Shown piece after piece: positions 1 through 13,000 of a DNA stretch of 64,000 nt; the stretch's first letter is position 1, and each line of letters begins with the position of its first letter. A program made the translations under genes and the position numbers. This DNA is from Paracyclopina nana. Its lineage: Eukaryota > Arthropoda > Copepoda > Cyclopoida > Cyclopettidae. The notes under the pieces were generated by a model, which saw nothing but the letters and a program-made list of their open reading frames with translations, was not told where the DNA came from and ran no database searches. The DNA lies in contig JAGUCH010000002.1 of NCBI GenBank assembly GCA_019096065.1, forward strand, positions 2,306,501 to 2,370,500, read 5' to 3'.

Positions 1-357
1 TATCTAGACTCACTTGGTAAAGAGCAAGAGTTGTTGTCATTCCTATCTTGCCAATCTATGCAGTCAGAAATGGGCCAAATTTGAGCAAAGAGCAAAAAGT
101 CAAATTCTTTGTCCTTGGCAACTTGTTGACATTGAGAGAGTGAAATTAATATGGCAAATGTGGTGTAAAAAATCAAGTGTTTTGAACAGTTCATTATTAT
201 TATTATGGCTAAAAGTTGAAATTGGAGTGAACTTGATAAGTTGACAAAGAAGGATTTTTTTGAAGTGATGAAGTCTGCTGTTGTTTGTGAGGCTAGCGGG
301 CCAAAGAAGCCATATATTGTTTACGAGAAAGCAAAAAGAAAGGAATATGCGCACTAG
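1..357 (+). CDS. 3' end of an unrecognised protein-coding gene (partial)
   Basis: The window opens inside a gene. I read three exon pieces: 1-15 (ends at a GTAAAG donor), 64-162 (preceded by a CAG acceptor, followed by GTGTAA) and 228-357, ending at TAG. The phases agree (2 then 2), and the introns of 48 and 65 bp fit the size class seen elsewhere. The peptide includes QKWAKFEQRAKSQILCPW and ends KPYIVYEKAKRKEYAH, a basic, charged tail. I do not recognise the family. The second acceptor (ATTGGAG) is weak, so the boundary near 228 is uncertain. The 678 bases that follow, up to the Aster start codon, show no convincing gene. Confidence 0.4.
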
Positions 358-1035
358 CCGAGTTTGTAAACAAAACTTGACGGAAAATTAAATTGCCAGT
401 TCTATTTCTTGTTCTTCAATAATTGAGCTTAGTGATATTAGCGAAAAAAGAATTAGTTTGTAATTCATGCCAATTTTTAGTCTCGTATTATTCTTTGGTG
501 AATTGAAAGTGAGCTCCTAGCTTTATTTACAATTAAAGAAATTGTATTAATCAATTCGGTTTTTTCAAAGTTTCCTCGTATCACAAAAGTGACTCAGTCT
601 TGTCTACATATCACCTCATAGATATTCAGAGCACGAAAAGTTGCTGCCAACTTCTAGATTAAAATCTGCATCAATAACCAAGATTAGCAAAGATTACGAA
701 ATGGCAAAGTTCAATAATCTTGCTGTTGTCAATTCGCGAAAAAATTATTTAATTTAAAAAGAACTCCAAAAATTAATGAATTTCCCATCTTTAGGAAGCT
801 TCATGGGCCCATGCCGTCAGCTGTTATTCGGCACAAATTCAAATCGTTATTTCTTTGCGCATTTTCCTAAGAGAAACGGCCGAATTTGGCGTTTTCTAGA
901 GCGCAACGCTCTGATAAAAATCGGAACACCTGGCGTTATTTTCAGTTCAGCAAATTTCTTTGACAGCAATTGAGGACTCCTACTTAAAGGCCTGCATCGT
1001 TAGAATTTTGGCCGAATTTTGCCCAATTGTGAAGG
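358..1035. other. intergenic spacer, no gene seen
   Basis: AT-rich spacer between the unrecognised gene ending at 357 and the Aster start codon at 1036. Short open frames here (for example 776-973) have no recognisable motif and no splice logic. It presumably holds the distal Aster promoter and 5' UTR, but I see no motif that supports an exact site. Confidence 0.5.
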
Positions 1036-4000
1036 ATGGATTCCACAGTGGACATTTCTGAGCCTCAAGACATTTTCAGTGAAGTGAGCCAAAACTCTTC
1101 CACTCCCGCCATTTTGACTCGTTCCAATACTCAAGAAACAGATGATGGAAGTTTGGACAAAAGGTGAGGCACTTTGATTGATCAATAATTAATAATGATA
1201 AAATCCCAGCTACTTTCCCAGTCTTTTTTTTCTTACAAAAAATGCCAAAAATCGCTACTGAACTTCTGAAAATTAATTGTTCGCATTTCCAAAATCTGGT
1301 TTTGTCAGCTGACTCCAATTAGTGATGAAAGTTGGCAATCACGTATTATCTTTGAAATATTTAAAATTTGAGTTTGCATTCATTTTTTGCTTTGTATCCA
1401 ATGACCTGATTTTTTAGAGCTTGCAATTGCTTCAGTGTCTTGCATGTTGCGTATGTGTTGGCTTGTAATGTTGCACTGCTCCAAATTAATTTTATTTCAC
1501 TAGCCAAGTTTTCCCTCATTTTCAGCCTTTCGAAGCTCCAAGTTAATTCCATGTTTAAAGGAATATATATTAAAACTAACTCACTCTTTTAACATCATTC
1601 TTGAGATTAATAAAATGAAGAAATTTGCAAATTATTCCGCCAAATGAGGAAGTTGTCTTCACTTTGTTCATGGGTATCTTAAAATTCAATTTATGCCTTG
1701 CTTATAATTATGAGCTGTATTTTTAAAGCTTGCACTTTTATGCCAAAAAATGAAGGTTAAAAAAATTGAATTCAGTCTGTAGAAAGTGCTTAAGAAATGT
1801 TAGGGTAATTTTGTGTTTGAAGAAAGTAGTTTAATAAATAGTAGGTCAAATGTGTAGGTCAAAAAGCAGTAGCTGAAAGTAGTGGCACCCCTTGATTTCC
1901 ATCAAGCTTTATAGAGGGAAAGCTTAGCAGCATACCAATGAGGCCAACAACAGCATGTTACTACTAGATATACATTTGCTCCTAATCATGATTGGAAATC
2001 ATCCAAGCATTTCAAGCTCCAGCTAATTTCCATTTTCATGCCAGAATCTTCATAAGCAAACTTGATACCAAATTGTAGACCAACTCACGCCGGGCCTTTG
2101 TTTCATCTCACATCAGCAAAAAGGTGAAGTTTCTTCTTCTCGTAATTCTTTTTGTTTCCTGCAGTGGAAGAAGCTAGGGCAAACTTTTTCTCATACTGTA
2201 TACTAGTGTATTGTAGCAGTAGCCCTAATGTCAATGGCAAGCTACAAGCCTTTTTTGCCAATTTCCCACTTTTTTAGGCTGCCCAGTAAGCGCAGAAAAA
2301 GTAGCTGAAATAGTTGTGGTGACATTTGATCTTTTTCATGAGCCTGTGACATGATTAAAAAACCTGCCAATTTTCAGCTGTTGTTGGTTGTTCTCCATAT
2401 TTTTGGTCGTTTGTGTATGGAAGTTCCGCTCACTTTCCACTACTGTTATTGCACAATACATATAGTGCGTCAGTGAAGTTAAGAGCTTCACTCTGCTGAG
2501 CAAATAAAGCTCAATTTGCTACTACTACAGAGTAGTGCTACACTAGTTGTTATTGATTCCATGCATTGACGTAATCGTGTAATATTTCAGCCTTTCAGAC
2601 CTTTCTTTGAATACCGTCTACATTTGACTATTTGAAGTAGGAAAGAAAGCCGAAAAGTGAAATTTCTTATTCTAAGCATGAGCTTATAATGATCAGGCCT
2701 GTGAATTGGCTTATCTTGCAAATTCTAATCTCCTTATCAACATCAGCAGTGTTTTTTCAGCTGCTCAAAATCTGAATATTATGCATTTTGAACAGCGGCC
2801 ATATCTCGGTTATAACACCTGTTCTCAAGGAGTTTAAGTTGACTCATTCCGTCTCGGATAATTTCAAGCAAAGCTTTTGGGTTCCAAAAAATTCAGTTCT
2901 GTTCCACAAATTCAGTTAAGGCTCGACAAATTCTGTTAGGTTCCACAAAATTCAGTTCGGTTCCAAAAATATCAGTTCTTTACCGATGCATTCAATTTTA
3001 ATTTAGTAATTTCTGTTTAGTTTAGCTAGCTCTGCTTTTAATTTAGTTCAGCTTCTCCAGATTCTGTTCAGTTCAGCTCCACAAATTTACGTTCATCTCG
3101 ACAAATTCCCTTATGTTCCACAAGTTCAGTTCAGGCTCCTTTTAATTCAGTTCAGGCTCCTTTTAATTCAGCTCAGGCTCCTTTTAATTCAGTTCAATCT
3201 CCTTCTAATTCAGTTCAGGCTCCTTTTAATTCAGTTCAGGCTCCTTTTAATTCAGTTCAATCTCCTTCTAATTCAGTTCAGGCTCATGTTTAATTCGTTC
3301 TATTCCACAAGTTCATATTCCCTTTAATTCAGTTCAGGCTCCTTTTAATTCAGTTCAGGCTCCTTTAAATTCAGTTCAGGCTCCCTTTAATTCAGATCTG
3401 GCTCCTTTTAATTCAGTTCAGGCTCCTTCTACTTCAGTTCAGGCTCCTTTTTAATTCGTTCTATAAGTTCAGCTCATTACACCTGCATTCAATTTTAATT
3501 TAGCCAGTTCCGTTCATTTTACCTAGCTCCGCTTTTAATTTAGTTTTGCTCCACAAATTCAGTTGAGTTCCACAAATTCAGTTGAGCTCCACAAATTCAT
3601 TTGAGCTCCACAAATTCAGTTGAGCTCCACAAATTCAGCTCAGCTCCACAAATTCAGTTGAGCTCCGCTCGAAAAATGAGAACTATCTACGATGTTCTGG
3701 CTCATTTTCCCACGCGAAGCAAAATGAATGAATTCATGCTTGAAGAGGAGAAAAGAAGAAAAAGTTTACCACGTTCTTCTGCACTGTTATAATAGGCAGA
3801 AGGCCCCAAATGCTTTCGCCCACGATCGCCGGAGCTTTTGCTCTCTAGCATAGCTTCCTCTCACCGGGTTTTTTGAATCAGTCCGCGCCTGAATCCGTCC
3901 TTGTGAGGATCATCTGCTGATAAAGAAGCAGAGCGAAAACTCACAGTCTAGCAGTGAAGTGAGGCAAGAAGCAAGGCTTACACAGCTACGACAACTTCTC

Positions 4001-7000
4001 AATTTCGCTCCTCCTGCAAATCTCCTGATATGGCCTTTTCATTTCGCATACCCATAAAATCCAGGAAAGCAGATGATCTTTGTGCTGCAGAGCAGCTCAA
4101 GATTTATGCTCACGTGAAATTTTGGAGTTAGGCCTTCAGTTTTGTTTTCGGCCCAAACAAGGCCCAATTCAATATTCATGCGTTTAAAAGTCAACTCTTT
4201 GCATAACAAGTGGGAAATCAATATAGCTACAATGCACTTCTATGAAAAAGCCACCGAGGATAGACAATAATTATGCTTATACAGATATGATGAAAATAGT
4301 CTGTTGGCCATTTTGCCTGAGTCATTAGAAGGCAACATAATAATTTTCGTAGCTATGTGTACGCTTGAGCCGTATGTGGTATTTCAGGTTGTCCTTGACA
4401 AAAACTCAATAGTATGCCTGATAAATAGCTTCGATTAAGAAAGGCACATGACAGTTGCATATCTTGCTGTGCGCCTCACTTTACTCTATAGTAAGCCTAT
4501 TGGTAGTGAAGCAAAAAAATCGCCTTTGCCAAAAATGACCATGAAAAAGAGCATGGTGAACAAGTTCAGAATATCAAAAAAGATCAAGAAAAGGTAGCTG
4601 TGGAAGGTGAAAATGAATATTGGAATTTAACCCTTGATTTTCGATTTCAGGTCAGACAAGTCAGATATCATATTCGAGGAAGAGCTGGCGGCATCTTCAT
4701 CTTCAGAGAGGCATATTCACCACCAGAATAGCTTTGAGGACAACCAGCAACTTGAATTGCCAGATGATGAGCTAAGCTTAAATGGAGTGGAGCCGCACGG
4801 TAGGAGTAAAAAATCCAGATCGCAGCACAATAGCTCAAGTGGGAGCAGCAATCGGTCCAAGAGTAGCAGAAAATCGTCGGAAAACCTGAGCAGGTAAATA
4901 CCGTGCGGGGCCTAATTCAAAACCACTAAATAAACCTAAATCCGTCCTTTTTAAACAATCTTTTTTAAATTTTTTTTTCGGTTTTTAATTAATTTTCTAA
5001 GCAATTTTCCGGATTGAAAAATGGCAAATCTGCATTGAAAAAAGACAAATTCAGCTTGAAATTTGAATTGAAATTGATGGCGCTCTAAAATAATGGCATG
5101 CACGGTATTTGGTGTTTTTCCACCAAATTCAACATGAAGATGGAAATCATAGCATTTTAAATTATTTCAGGTCCGACAGTCCACACTTGAATTCGACGAG
5201 AACTTCGAGTGGATTGCCAGTGTCCAAATCGATTTCAATGCCCTCCAATTCCAGATCGTCGAGCTCTTCAGCTGGACTGATTTGCAAAGCAAGTGGCTCC
5301 AACTTGAGTAGTGCACACGACCCTTTGGAATTCTCAGCTGTACAAGGATCTCTCTTCGATTTGAGGCCTCCGATTGATGCCATAGCTGGAGTGGTAAGCT
5401 GCTTCAACAACGTTACCTCTCTAATTTTAAATGCGCGACCGGAAAAATTCGCGCGCTCTGAATTCAGAGTAGTTAGGCGTCCGAGGAGGGAAGCGGTGCT
5501 TTGCCGACTCGGATAATTTGAGCACCGGACCTTGAACGTGAGCTGGAGGAATCAACCTACTTTTAAATAACTCATCAATTTTGCTATTTTAATTTTCTGT
5601 TCCGAAATAGCGGCGCGTACGGTAATTCTTGTTATCTATTCTCTTATTTGAGATGTGCACAAGAAGGCTCAATTTTGAGCACTGTTATAACGCATGTGGG
5701 TAAAGTGACCGCACGCAATTACTATACACAGACTATGATGTAGTAGTGGACTTATTGCTTATTCTCGAGGCTCCAGCCTCACAACCATCTCGTGGAAGAT
5801 GTTGGCGAAAAAGTCCCCATTGTAGTACTTGGTCACCGTTTCCGGAGTGTCGACAATCTTGAACTTGGCCAACAACTTGGACATGAAAATCAGAATTTCC
5901 ACGGTGGCGAAGCGCTGCCCTATGCACACGCGATTGCCGGATCCAAATGCTCTCCAGGTGAAGGGGATCAAGTCATTGTTGTTCTCCTTCAGAAATCTCT
6001 CAGGCTTGAATGCGAAAGGCTCGGGGAAGAACTCCTCATTGATGTGCGAAGGGTAGTTTGGCATCTGGATTCTCGTCCCTTTTGGAATCTTGATGCCCAG
6101 GACTTCAGTGTCATTGGTGCAAATCCGGTCGTGTTCAGTCAAAGCTGGCCTGATCCTCAAGGTTTCGCACATGGTGGCCTCAAGCAGGTGCATTTCTTTG
6201 ATGTTCTCATGGTTGATGCTCGAGTCCCCACAAACACTCAGGATCTCCTCGTACAGCCTTTCCTGCACTTCCGGATTTTTGGCCAGCATGTACACCATGT
6301 GGCCCAGTGTGTTGGCAGTGGTTTCGAAGCCTGCTGTCAAAAAGACGATTCCCTGAGCCTCAATCATGCCCGGTGTGACAGGAGGCTCCAAATTCAGCTG
6401 CAACGATGCATTTGGCTTTTTTCGCGAGAAACTGGCTCTTTTTTAACTGCTCACCTTATGCTCCCGCAACCTGTCGATGAAATCTCCCTCGTGGATGTTC
6501 AGCTTGTCCCTTTGGTTCATAATGTCCCTGGTGAGCTCCTTGACCTTCAGGGCTGGCTCTGACCAAAATCCGAGCATTTTCAGGATCACCGGGAAATGAG
6601 ACGAAGCTGTGTAAATGATGGAGTCCATCCAATTGTCAGCTCTCAGCTGGTCGAAGACTGCATAGGCATTCTTGGCAAAGTCCGAATTATCCCCTTTGTG
6701 GGCATTCGTGTCCAGGCCGAATCCGCACTTGGAAATGGTGTCCAAGGTGAAGCCCTGCAAGATGGGCTTGATGTTGAATTGCGGGCTCAGCTTGGCCTGC
6801 TCCTCAATGAAGTCAATAGTCTTATCAGCAATGCCCTCCATCGGCTCCAGCATCCCCTTCAATTTGCCAGTTGTGAAGGTGGGACTGAGCATTTTTCGCA
6901 GAGCCCTCCAAACATCTCCTTTGGCAATATCCAGAGTTGTGTGGTCATCATCCGTTTGGAAGTCGAAGGCATCAGTGAAATTGTCGAATTGCTTCACGGT

Positions 7001-10000
7001 CACTTGCTTGATGAATTCCGGATCTATGGTCACTATGGTAGGAGTGATGCCTTCATACCTAGCCCAAGTTTTGCCAAACTTCTCGAATTGCTTCACCGTC
7101 CACTCCCTGATGCTGATCCGATGGTAGAAATAAGGGGGGCTTCCAAACACAAACAGCGGTTTTATGTAGGGAATACCGAAGCTTTCAATGACTCCGCGAT
7201 TCTGCGTGAGGTGTCGGTATAAAAACGCAAAACCAATCAGCAAGAGTCCAAGAATTATTGTCAAAATGGCCATGATGACTGCAATGTTAGTGACTAAAGT
7301 TCAAAATGAGCTCTTCCTTTGAAGTTCACAGAGGACAAATCGAATTCGGATTTATTTGTAATTTTGTTTTTGCTTATCAGAAGTGACAAACACTAAATCG
7401 AGCGGAGCGATCGAATTTTATTATGTGATCCACATACAAATTTTTTCCCTTTTGAAAAAGCGAGGCTAATTTTTGACCGATTTTCATTTTTTTCTGCCGT
7501 GCATCCATTTTGTAAATTAATTTATGGCGTTAACTTTCTTCGTCTAAATTGCCTCTGGGCGAACATAAAAACATAAATTCCCTTAGCTAGCGCTCAAATT
7601 ATCCGAGGCAGCAAATCATGATTCGGACGCCTAATTTAGAGACCAATTTTGATGCAGGAAAGTTTGACTGAACCCTCGTACGTGTATGGCTTGTCTCACT
7701 CGAGTTCCCAAATTATCAGTGGCTCTCCGCTTTTGGATGCACTCGGTGACAAATCGTCGTGGTCCTCGAGTAGCCTTCGTAATCGTTCCACCGACGAGCC
7801 CGGAGTTGTCAGAGCCAAGAAAACCTCATGGTACAATGCCCTATACCCTTCATACAAGTCACGATCAGAAGACTTCAAAAAGATCTTTTCAACCCTACCA
7901 GCCACGGAGAGGCTGATCGTAGGTAATACATTCCGGAGAAATTCCTAAAAGAGTGGGGAAATCTTTTTTTCGTTTGTAATCCTCAAGGAGGTTGAGGAAA
8001 TGGACCAATTTACATACACTCGAAAAGAATTTTCTGGCTCTTCAGCAATTTTCGAGATTGAGAATTTTCACCTTACCATAGCTTTTTTCCGTTCCTTTTG
8101 CAGAGTATTCGTGTGCGATTCAGAAAGATATCCTGGTGCACGGTAGGCTCTATGCTACCGTCAATTATTTGTGCTTTTACGCCAACATTTTCCGTTGGGA
8201 GACTTCCGTGGCGATTAAATGGAAGGATGTTAACGGACTCACGAAAGAAAAAACTGCCCTGGTCATCCCGAATGCCATCCAAGTAAGTTCTAATATTTCA
8301 ACTGTCCATTATTTTCATTCTAAAATATTAATGGATTTTTCAGGTGACCACTGATTCGGACAAGCACTTTTTCACCTCCTTTGCTGGTCGGGATAAAACG
8401 TACATGATGCTGTTCAAATTGTGGCAAAATGCACTTCTGGACCAGGTAAAGGAAAACAGCTTTGAAATATTCACCAAAAATACGATGTACGTCAGTACAG
8501 CAAAATACCTCAGCTACGCAAGTGTAGAGCATATTTTAAACAAGATTTTAAGCAAATATGGAAAATCTTGATTTCGATTGGGTGGTAAGAGACTCTCAAG
8601 CTGGATTTTCGGAACAATTTGGATAAACTCGAGCAACCTTTTTATCACGAATTTCAGCCTGCCACAGCGGGAGACATTTGGAGGTGGGTCCATTCGGTGT
8701 ATGGAGATGAACTGGGCCTCACTTCTGACGACGAGCTTGATTATGTCTCACCTTTTGTCACTCCGGATGGGTCAGCTTCTGGATCGAAGGTCACGAGTAC
8801 GAGCCACAGCCCTCCAAGCACGAAAAAGCCTTTTCTCCATTCCACCATGTCAGTGCCAGCCAACTTGAAAGATGCTGCTGAGCAACTGAGTGCTGAGACA
8901 AGTGCTTCTTTTGCCAGGCCTTGTTTGGTGCGACAAATTGGGTCCATTGTTGAGGTAGGTTTGTTTTCCATTTCGAAAGTCCCAAGGGACTTTTACGTGA
9001 AACAGCTATTTTGATTGACCTTTCTGATGATGGGAAAGCTCTGCAAAATATGACTTTTATGTCAGCCAACTTGTAATTATGCAATAAGCGTTCTAAGCCC
9101 TCTTTAGAGTGAACATGTTAGCTACATGACATACTGAAGACGGTTTACTTTAGTTTTCCTTAATTGCCAATGTTTACCAGTGTAATTCTGGATTTCTTGC
9201 CTTTACTTTAATAATTATAAATCATGCATAGACTCCCATGAAAAAATGATTGGGTAGATTTTCGCAAAAATAGAATGGTGATTGCTGTGGGAATTCATAT
9301 CAAAGTAGTCATTATGAAGACTCGAAGCCCATTAATTGACATGTTTTGCGGGAAGGGCTTTCTCTTTTTGGAAAGCCACTTTAAGTACCAAAGCTCGTTT
9401 GAGTTTGATGAAGGACTTTCATCATAAGTGCACCCATTGATACTGATTGATGCTTTCAATGGCTTATGGCTCAAAAATATGTGAGTGGCAAAGGAGTAAA
9501 ATTGAAGACTGGAACTGGTGCCTCAGAAAAGTTATTCACAGACCCTCATATTAAAGGAGAGAAGTCGGATAATTAAATAAGTAGTTAGCTATATGGATCC
9601 CCATAGGAGCACAGTGGACGCAGCTTTGCTGCTATATGGCGCTTTTCTCTCTGTGTAAGAGGAGCTATTCTGGGCCTTCGCATGATATAAAGGCCTAAAA
9701 AGCCTCCGAAAAAACTCAGTTGACTGCGAGTTGCTTTTCGTAAATGACTGTAATGAAAATCCCAGCAATTATCTAAAAGTGCCAAAATAAGTGAGAAGAG
9801 TCCCCTCTGGTAGCCCTGTGACTGGTTACAAAAAGTAAACAATGCCGGGAACGCTAGATTTGGACTTTATGAAAGTCACTCGCAAAATTCGTTCAGTTCC
9901 TGCGACTCCCAAACACTCACCAACACGCGCAAATTCAAAATGGGGCGCGGGAAGATACGGAATTCCGAAGAACTTGCGAAAAAAGTCAGCTGACGCCATT

Positions 10001-13000
10001 CATTTTTTTGTCAGCAGCAACAGCAGCAGTATCAACAATATCCCGGCCAACAGCAATAATAATTGCGAGCAGTCCCGACCAGAAATTAGGACTTCTGTTA
10101 GCTACAGTGACGAAGATTTGAAAACTGAGAAAAAGCCTGTTGACCAATTACGAAGGAAAAGCGAAGAGATTTTGAACAGTAGGAATAAGATTCGAAAAAT
10201 AAGTGATGCCCGTGAACTGTTGGCTTGTTTTACAACTGCTGCCAAAGTTTGTGTCATCCTCAACGATGATGAACTTCTCTTCGTAAGTTTTTTTCGTGGC
10301 TCTTTATATAATGTTTTTTTCAAAACCATAAAGCTGGTAAAAATAATAGTGGATGTGTGCTCCGGGTAGTCCAGTTACTTTTTTTAGGATGTGCCAAGGC
10401 TTGCTATAATGGTGAAACTTTTTTTAGCCTGGAGTTTCCTCTTAAAAAGAGGGTCCAAAGTCTTGTTGAAAAGCACTAATTTTGCCTTGTGAAGACGGAG
10501 CCTCATACTTTTTCTTGAACCTAAAATAAAAGACTTTTTCCGTTTTTTTTACTAGCAAACTTACTCTTGTGAGAATGGATGCAGTTAGCTTTCACATTAC
10601 TTATTTTTTCCGATTATAACCTATTATTTTTTGAAGTGTTTTTTGTGACTGTTCCACCTAATTATGGCAATTCAGGCCATATTAAATTACTGAATAATAC
10701 ATGCTTATTTTTTCATGAACTGTTTGCTTTATGTGAAGCTAATGTGAAAATTGCTCTGCGATTACTCATTTTTTCGTGCTTTCGATATTCTCCATTTTCT
10801 GAGACACACGTTAATTTACGAGGGTTTGCCATGGAAAAGGCTTATAAGAAGAGTTGTGGGATATTTACAAAAGGCCACTGGAAACCTTGCTGTGTTTCCT
10901 AGGTAGACTGTTGAGCTTTAAGGCCCCCCAAAACGACTCTAGAAAGCCAAAATGCATTTTTCAAAATCCTGAACAGAATAGGAAGCTGGCTTTTTTAGTT
11001 GATGCCTCAGTGCAAAAAATAAATTGCCCATTTAGGACCCCTTTGAAAGCAGTTGTTGAGCTAGCCAATTCCAAACTGCATCATCAACTTTGGTGTTGGT
11101 GGACAGTGGAAGTTGGTTTTATGGAATTTCCATTATTTAATCAGGACTGGAGCTAAAAGGCGTGAACTCGCCTTAAAGACGAATTTATTGAACATTCGTT
11201 ATATTGGGAAATGGTAGACTGCATTTCTTCCATGTAATTTCCTTCATTGATATAGAAGATGATTATTCGTCTAGAAGCTTCTCATTTAACCTCTTTTTGT
11301 TGATTTTCTCCTAGCAAAGGAAATTACGAGGTAGATTTTCAGGTAATTTGGACAATTTTGGTTTGCTGTAATCAATGTCAATTTTCCGCTCCATTTGAAT
11401 TACATCGGTAGCTTGTACGATTGCTAAAAGGATGATTACTTTGGCATTGTGGGTGGTAGGCTTAAGTAATCAAATCTGGGTTTATTTCATTACTGAGGTA
11501 ATTTGAAGGCTTACTCACTTTGCATGTCTGGCTTTTCCATCCATTTCCATCTTTAAGATGCTAAAGCTAAACGCATTTCAGTTTGACATTCCAAGTAAGC
11601 GTAGGACAAATTTCTAAAAGAATTTATCAAGGTTTTTTAGGTTATAAAAATGCTGAAATGAGGAAAGTAGCTCTTGTATCTGTTGACTTTTCAAAGTTTT
11701 CCTCTCGTCGCATTTCTAAGTATTCACCTTCTATTGAAGAAGGTAGAGAAAGCAATTTTTTTTCTCCTTGAAGAATCAGTGGAATTTTTCCCCCTCTCAG
11801 TGATATACCACAGACACAAAAGCAAAAAAAAAAATCCATCAAAGAATTTTCCTCTACCATAACCACACTTATTTTTTTTACTGAGGTCCACTCTAGAAAA
11901 AAATTAGCAAAAAAGCACTCACTAGCTATATAAAAAATTACAAAAGCTTGAAATTTTTGGCCTTGAAATTTGCAGTTAAAAAAAAGTAAGAACATAAGCC
12001 TGGCGGCGGAAAGTGGAACTAGTTTGCTTTCTACCCCAGCAGCATCCTTGTGATCTTTTGCCAAGGTCACTATACAGAACACAGTGCAACGCTTCTTTGT
12101 GTGATATCAGTGATTTGTGGCTTTCAAAACAAAATAGCTGGGGAAAAGGTTGCATTTTCTGTGATATAAATGATGGCTGAAGATCCTCCGATTCCTCGAG
12201 TGTACGACTTGAGACACTCAAGGTCTGTGCCAGCCATTTTGAGGCATGTTGCTCAAGGATTCCGTCAAAAGCACCTCAATAACAACACATTAATTGCTCC
12301 ACGTCCGTATCAAATTGAAGAGAACGAGCTGCTCATTCAGTCAGACGACGCGAGCTCAGTTGACTCCTTGTTACTCGTGGTACTTGATCAGGTACTCAAA
12401 AGCCTGAGCTTTCACTCCTTAACCAGTTTGTTTGTGCACAATATGGGAGGATCTAACAACAACAGCAACATCAATTTGGCGGATGTCACCTTCCTTATGG
12501 ACTCTGAAGGTGGAGGTGGACTTTGCTTCCAGGCCACATTTGAAGAAAGTGAACCACCTAGAACTTAGCTGTATTCTGTATCGGATGGCAGTATTCACTA
12601 CATCTATATGCAGTAGTGTGGCTTTCTATACTCTTGCACTGTATGTGACTCTCCATTTGTGCCAAAAGAACACAATTATGACAACAACAACATAAGCTTT
12701 CAATAAACAAACGCTCACGCTATCTGTTGTTGTGATGAGTTTTCTTCCTCATTTGTGTTACGTATTTGGTGTAAGCTACGCAGAGTAGAGCTGTATTATC
12801 ACAATAGAGTGACACATTCTTCTTCTTCTTCAGTAGATGGAATTTTCAATAAGCATCAGGTCCTTTGTTCCAGCTTGAACTTTGAACTGTATCATGACAT
12901 ATTACAATATAGTTGTGCATTTCATTATGTATTCGCTCATATAATACATACATACAATGTATCCAAGCTGGCTGACATTTTCCTTCGCTTACCCTAGAAT

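Noticed and set aside
3126-3458. CRISPR-like regular repeats
   Set aside because: There are no unique spacers; units abut directly as a minisatellite in a eukaryotic intron.
4030-4113. Short ATG exon ending GTGAAA as another Aster start
   Set aside because: It ends in phase 0, which does not fit the next exon (4651, phase 2). It could only skip to 7658, which is too speculative to annotate.
5792-7222. Long + strand open frames of 256 and 208 codons
   Set aside because: They are antisense shadows of the P450 exons, whose minus-strand translation has all P450 motifs.
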